Source of the DNA: an uncultured Ulvibacter sp.
GTDB taxonomy: Bacteria; Bacteroidota; Bacteroidia; Flavobacteriales; Flavobacteriaceae
Assembly: GCA_913063405.1 (NCBI GenBank)
Contig: CAJXZB010000001.1
Location: 124,001 to 188,000, forward strand
Length of the DNA stretch: 64,000 nucleotides
Direction of reading: 5' to 3'
Shown here: positions 60,963-64,000 of the stretch, in pieces
Position numbering within the stretch: position 1 is the stretch's first letter
Layout of the letters: every line of letters begins with the position of its first letter
Translations under genes and position numbers: made by a program
Notes under the pieces: model-generated
Database searches by the model: none
The model's input: the letters and a program-made list of their open reading frames with translations, nothing else
Told to the model about the DNA's origin: nothing

Positions 60963-61931
60963 ATGAATAAATTAATTTTAACAGTATCTAAGCTCTTTCA
61001 TGCTTCTTATCTAAGTAGTATTTTAGGTCTTTTTGGATTAGGTAATATTTGGAGAGAAGCGAGTCTCTTGTGGGGGGGGGCAAAATGGATAGGTGAAATC
61101 ATTCTATTACTTACTGTACTTATTTGGATAGTATTAGTTACGCTATTCATCTTTAAATGGATTACGGATTACAAGGAGGCACTCTATGAATTAAATCATC
61201 CAATAAAAAATAATTTCATTGGGTTACTAGGAGTTACGTTTCTATTAATATCAGTTATAGTATTTCCATATAGCTACAAGGTTGCTCTTACTCTTTTTAT
61301 CATAGGGGGGGGGGTACAATTACTTTATGGTATTTTTTTTACCGAAAGAATTTGGCTAAAAACACATCATTTCAATTTTATTACGCCTGCTTTATATTTA
61401 CCTACAGTGGCGGGTAATTTTGTTTCTGCACTAGTAGCTGGATTGTTTGAGTTTAATACTTTAGGAATGTTATTTTTAGGAATTGGTTTTTTTTCTTGGT
61501 TGTCATTAGAGTCAATTATTATGAACCGATTAAAAAAGGAAACTATTTCTAATGATTTTAAACCCACACTAGGCATAATGATGGCACCACCTGCAATTGC
61601 AGGTGCAGCTTGTATTAGTCTTAATTTAAATGAATCTCCTGTTCTTTATTTTTTAATAGGATATGCTTTATTTCAATTTTTTATTTTTTTAAAATTTTTA
61701 CCTAGTTTGTTTAAAGAGCAATTTAAATTGTCCTTTTGGGCATTTAGTTTCGGAGTAACCACCACCACCTATATATGTCTGAAAACCTTTGGAAACAGAA
61801 ATGAGGTTTTTTATGATTATTTTACTATCGGTATTTTTTTACTTGCAAATCTTTTAATCATCTATTTAATAATTAATTCTTATCTCTTAATTGTAAGGAA
61901 ATTAACAAACATAAAAGCAATTAAAAAATGA
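60963..61931 (+). CDS. SLAC1/TehA-family (TDT) anion or dicarboxylate transporter
   Basis: A 322-residue membrane protein with about ten helices and the family start SILGLFGLGNIWREA, the conserved NHPIKNNFIG, and PALYLPTVAGNFVSA, MMAPPAIAGAACISLN. Homologues export anions or dicarboxylates, or confer tellurite resistance. The gene contains two long homopolymers, G9 (codons for WGGA) and G10 (codons for GGGV), in an otherwise AT-rich sequence. In this reading both are in frame. Slippage of one base in either would truncate the protein. It overlaps the SDR gene by ATGA. Confidence 0.85.
   Translation: MNKLILTVSKLFHASYLSSILGLFGLGNIWREASLLWGGAKWIGEIILLLTVLIWIVLVTLFIFKWITDYKEALYELNHPIKNNFIGLLGVTFLLISVIVFPYSYKVALTLFIIGGGVQLLYGIFFTERIWLKTHHFNFITPALYLPTVAGNFVSALVAGLFEFNTLGMLFLGIGFFSWLSLESIIMNRLKKETISNDFKPTLGIMMAPPAIAGAACISLNLNESPVLYFLIGYALFQFFIFLKFLPSLFKEQFKLSFWAFSFGVTTTTYICLKTFGNRNEVFYDYFTIGIFLLANLLIIYLIINSYLLIVRKLTNIKAIKK
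61072..61080. repeat. G9 homopolymer in the SLAC1 gene
   Basis: Nine consecutive G in the sense strand at codons 37-40. The third bases could vary without changing the encoded WGGA, yet all are G, so the tract looks maintained. Change by one or two bases shifts the frame early in the protein. Confidence 0.95.
61305..61314. repeat. G10 homopolymer in the SLAC1 gene
   Basis: Ten consecutive G at codons 115-118 (GGGV), 225 bp after the G9 tract in the same gene. Ten-base G runs are very rare in such an AT-rich chromosome and are the classic substrate for slipped-strand phase variation. Confidence 0.95.
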
Positions 61932-62665
61932 AAAATAAAACAATTTTAATTACAGGCGGAAGTAGTGGTATTGGCTTGGCTACAGCAAAGAAATATGCGA
62001 AGCGACAAGCTAATGTTATTATCGTTGGTAAAACGGAAGATAAACTTATAAATGCAGTAAATGAAATAGGTGAAAAATCCTCCTATTATACTGTGGATAT
62101 AGCCAATACAGAGAGTTTGAAAAAATTATATAAACGGCTAAAATCTAAAGGGATAGAAATAGATATACTTGTAACTAGTGCTGGTTTGGGAAAATTTGGA
62201 AGGGCTCAAGAGGTTTCAGAACAAGACTATGATTTAGTAATGAACACCAATACTAAAGGAACTTTTTTTACAGTAACTATTTTAAAACCATTAATAAAAA
62301 GAGGAGGTCATGTTATTTTAATAAGCTCTTTTTTGGCTAGTAAATATATTCCTTTAACCTCGGTGTTGTCTGCATCTAAAATAGCTGTAGAAACATTTAC
62401 TAAAATATTTGCAAGAGAATTTTCACAAGATAATATCAAAGTAAATGCGGTTAGTCCTGGGAGCATAAAATCTAATTTCATGGCATTTGCAAAACCTACA
62501 GAGCAGCAACAGGAAAAATTAATAGCATATATGCCAAAAATACCTTTAGAAAAAAGAGGTGAAGCAGTGCAAGTTGCAGATGCTATTCTATATCTTACAG
62601 GAGAAAATGCTAGCTATGTAAATGGAACAATACTCTCTGTTGATGGAGGATTATCTATAGCTTAA
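61928..62665 (+). CDS. Short-chain dehydrogenase/reductase lacking the catalytic tyrosine
   Basis: A classical SDR fold of 245 residues: TGGSSGIG (residues 9-16), the Asn in MNTNTKG, VILISSF with the catalytic Ser, and a glycine-rich C-terminus LSVDGG. At the active-site YxxxK the sequence is LSASK: Lys151 is present but position 147 is Leu (codon TTG), not Tyr. The enzyme may be inactive as a dehydrogenase, or use another residue. It overlaps the SLAC1 gene by 4 bp and precedes the OsmC gene by 12 bp. Confidence 0.88.
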   Translation: MKNKTILITGGSSGIGLATAKKYAKRQANVIIVGKTEDKLINAVNEIGEKSSYYTVDIANTESLKKLYKRLKSKGIEIDILVTSAGLGKFGRAQEVSEQDYDLVMNTNTKGTFFTVTILKPLIKRGGHVILISSFLASKYIPLTSVLSASKIAVETFTKIFAREFSQDNIKVNAVSPGSIKSNFMAFAKPTEQQQEKLIAYMPKIPLEKRGEAVQVADAILYLTGENASYVNGTILSVDGGLSIA

Positions 62666-62677
62666 TTTATTTTACTT

Positions 62678-63085
62678 ATGAACATACAAACACATTTGAG
62701 TCTAGCTAAAGTTAAAAGCAATTCAAACAGCTTTCAATCAGTATCTAAAGTTCGAGACTTTATCATGCTAATTGATGAACCAATAACAAAGGGAGGAACC
62801 AATCAATCACCTGCACCATTGGATTATCTTACCACTGCATTAGGCGGTTGTACCGTAAATTATTTAAAATATAAAGCTCAAAAAAAAGGAATCGATACTG
62901 GAGAGATTATGGTAAAAGTAAAATTACTCCAAATTGAAAATGATAACTCTAGCTTTAAAAGAGAAATTAAATTTGAAAAAACACTTAAAAATCATCAAAA
63001 AGAATACCTATTACTACAATCTAAGAAAACACCAGTGACTTTGGTGTTAAACAACTGCATCATTAATACCAAAATAAGAAATTAA
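62678..63085 (+). CDS. OsmC-family protein
   Basis: A 135-residue OsmC/Ohr-fold protein. TALGGCTVNYLKYKAQKKGI contains the first (peroxidatic) Cys of the family. The second conserved position, usually Cys before Pro-Val, is Thr in SKKTPVTLVLNNC, so thiol peroxidase chemistry would need another partner Cys, possibly the one in NNC. Other members of this branch show the same KTPVT. It is the last gene of the operon and suggests a link to peroxide or electrophile stress. Confidence 0.87.
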   Translation: MNIQTHLSLAKVKSNSNSFQSVSKVRDFIMLIDEPITKGGTNQSPAPLDYLTTALGGCTVNYLKYKAQKKGIDTGEIMVKVKLLQIENDNSSFKREIKFEKTLKNHQKEYLLLQSKKTPVTLVLNNCIINTKIRN

Positions 63086-63104
63086 TCCTTATTAGATACC
63101 TTTA

Positions 63105-63147
63105 CTTTTATTGAGCTATAGTCTATTTGACTATAGCTCAATAAAAG
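63105..63147. repeat. Perfect 19-bp hairpin after the OsmC gene
   Basis: CTTTTATTGAGCTATAGTC (63105-63123) and its exact reverse complement (63129-63147) flank a TATTT loop. It begins 20 bp after the OsmC stop and would end the operon's transcript, though no T tract follows on the plus strand. The perfection of 19 bp exceeds what a terminator needs. Confidence 0.85.
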
Positions 63148-64000
63148 CTCCTAAATGGATTGTTTTTTTAACAAATGCATTGATCCTAATAGTTTCTTAA
63201 TTTTATAGCTTCCTTAACGCAACACCAATTCAGATACTGTTGAAGGTATCTTATTGATACTCCCAAAAAGGTATTTTCTATCGATTTTTTTATAGCGTTA
63301 TTATCCAATCAATTCCTAAGTATTAATTATGACTAAAAGGTTTTTCATTTTTTTTTGGTGGCTGGAAGCGTTGGTTAATTGAGTATAAAATAAAATGTTA
63401 TTTATAATTTTAGAATGTAACAGTTGCATAGCATCAAGGGGGCTACTATAAGTTCCTATTAAATTTAAAATGTGACATTATTATTTTTTATTTATCATTA
63501 TTTGAAAAGCTAATGACTAATTGTACCTGTATTAAAATATTTATCAACGTTTTATTTTCATTAGCTTCAATTATTAGGTTTAATCTTCTAGAAGTTATTT
63601 TTTATTGCTAATACCAAACAATCCACGTCTTTAACGTTCTCTTAATTATTTGCTATTAAATTTCTTAGATATGGGTGTTTTTTTGTGAATTTTAAACATG
63701 ATTATATATCAATATCAGTTGTTTTAAATACATTTCCTCTTTCATTGTTATTTTATATTTGACTAGTTTTTAATTGTTTATAACCAAAAATAAAAAGGTA
63801 GGTTACTTTTAATATCTCCGATAAAACGAATATAAAATGGAAATTACTTTTGGGTACTTCTATAGCTTAGATAATTAAAGTTGCTCTTTCACTTAAAGTA
63901 GTTAATAACTATAATGTTTGTAGTATTAGAACAAATAAAATCATAGAAAAAGCATAAGTAAATTTGAGTTTTCCCTTTTTTATTACAGAAAAAATCAAAG
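63148..64000. other. Long AT-rich region without recognised genes
   Basis: About 850 bp with many T and A runs and no frame with coding character on either strand. No tRNA, rRNA or repeat array was seen. Several TTTG/TATATTTG-like words occur, but none at promoter spacing that I would defend. Confidence 0.6.

Noticed and set aside
63148-64000. Origin of replication or rRNA/tRNA region in the AT-rich end
   Set aside because: No DnaA boxes in clusters, no tRNA-like cloverleaf and no rRNA sequence were found.

Overview
The window reads as a low-GC chromosome segment from a marine-type flavobacterium (Bacteroidota, Flavobacteriaceae). The basis is a SusC/SusD pair, many lipoproteins and Gln-rich signal-peptide ends, a type IX secretion sorting domain, DnaJ and TPR-kinase types usual in that family, almost no Shine-Dalgarno sites, and promoters that fit TTTG-N19-TANNTTTG. 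No rRNA, tRNA or CRISPR array was seen.

Layout. 0-6.4 kb: a SusC/SusD glycan or peptide uptake operon with a membrane-anchored AraC regulator. 6.6-14.2 kb: a tightly packed minus-strand operon (ABC exporter, MscS channel, outer-membrane protein, sigma-54 response regulator lacking a Fis domain, PPK2 kinase, M28 peptidase). 14.4-20.9 kb: housekeeping genes (grpE-dnaJ, YceI, mnmD, ilvE, a MazG-like enzyme), with nine perfect 7-bp repeats directly after ilvE. 21.0-29.5 kb: an accessory block with a small membrane protein, a trypsin-like protease without a signal peptide, an unknown small protein, a TPR histidine kinase and its NarL-type regulator, then a papain-like lipoprotein and a pentapeptide-repeat-like lipoprotein. 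29.6-33.8 kb: dipeptidyl-peptidase III, a SRPBCC/GyrI-like protein, the fluoride channel crcB and a DUF1684 protein.

33.8-39.5 kb is a gene graveyard: an IS3 orfA stub, a twice-frameshifted DUF418 gene, a broken DoxX-like gene, a broken amine oxidase and a broken AraC regulator. The AraC break coincides with a perfect 18-bp hairpin. The last two genes are decayed relatives of an intact locus at 56.5-63.1 kb (AraC, DJ-1, XRE, amine oxidase, MBL hydrolase, SLAC1 transporter, SDR, OsmC). In that locus the SLAC1 gene carries G9 and G10 tracts, which makes it a phase-variation candidate. 39.5-43.5 kb holds a GIN-domain protein, an ABC permease with a 5'-truncated ATPase, and a secreted unknown.

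44.0-50.6 kb is the most unusual functional unit. A strong promoter and a leader with a terminator and a possible antiterminator precede six packed genes: a ClpP-like lipoprotein, a ClpP-like/M28 aminopeptidase fusion, a threonine-dehydratase-like PLP enzyme, an ornithine-cyclodeaminase-family reductase, threonine synthase and an APH-fold homoserine-kinase-like protein. I read it as extracytoplasmic proteolysis coupled to rearrangement of hydroxy-amino acids; this is inference. 50.6-56.3 kb holds two full DEAD-box helicases, a one-domain helicase relative, and remnants of LRR, adenylate cyclase, thiE and M1 peptidase genes.
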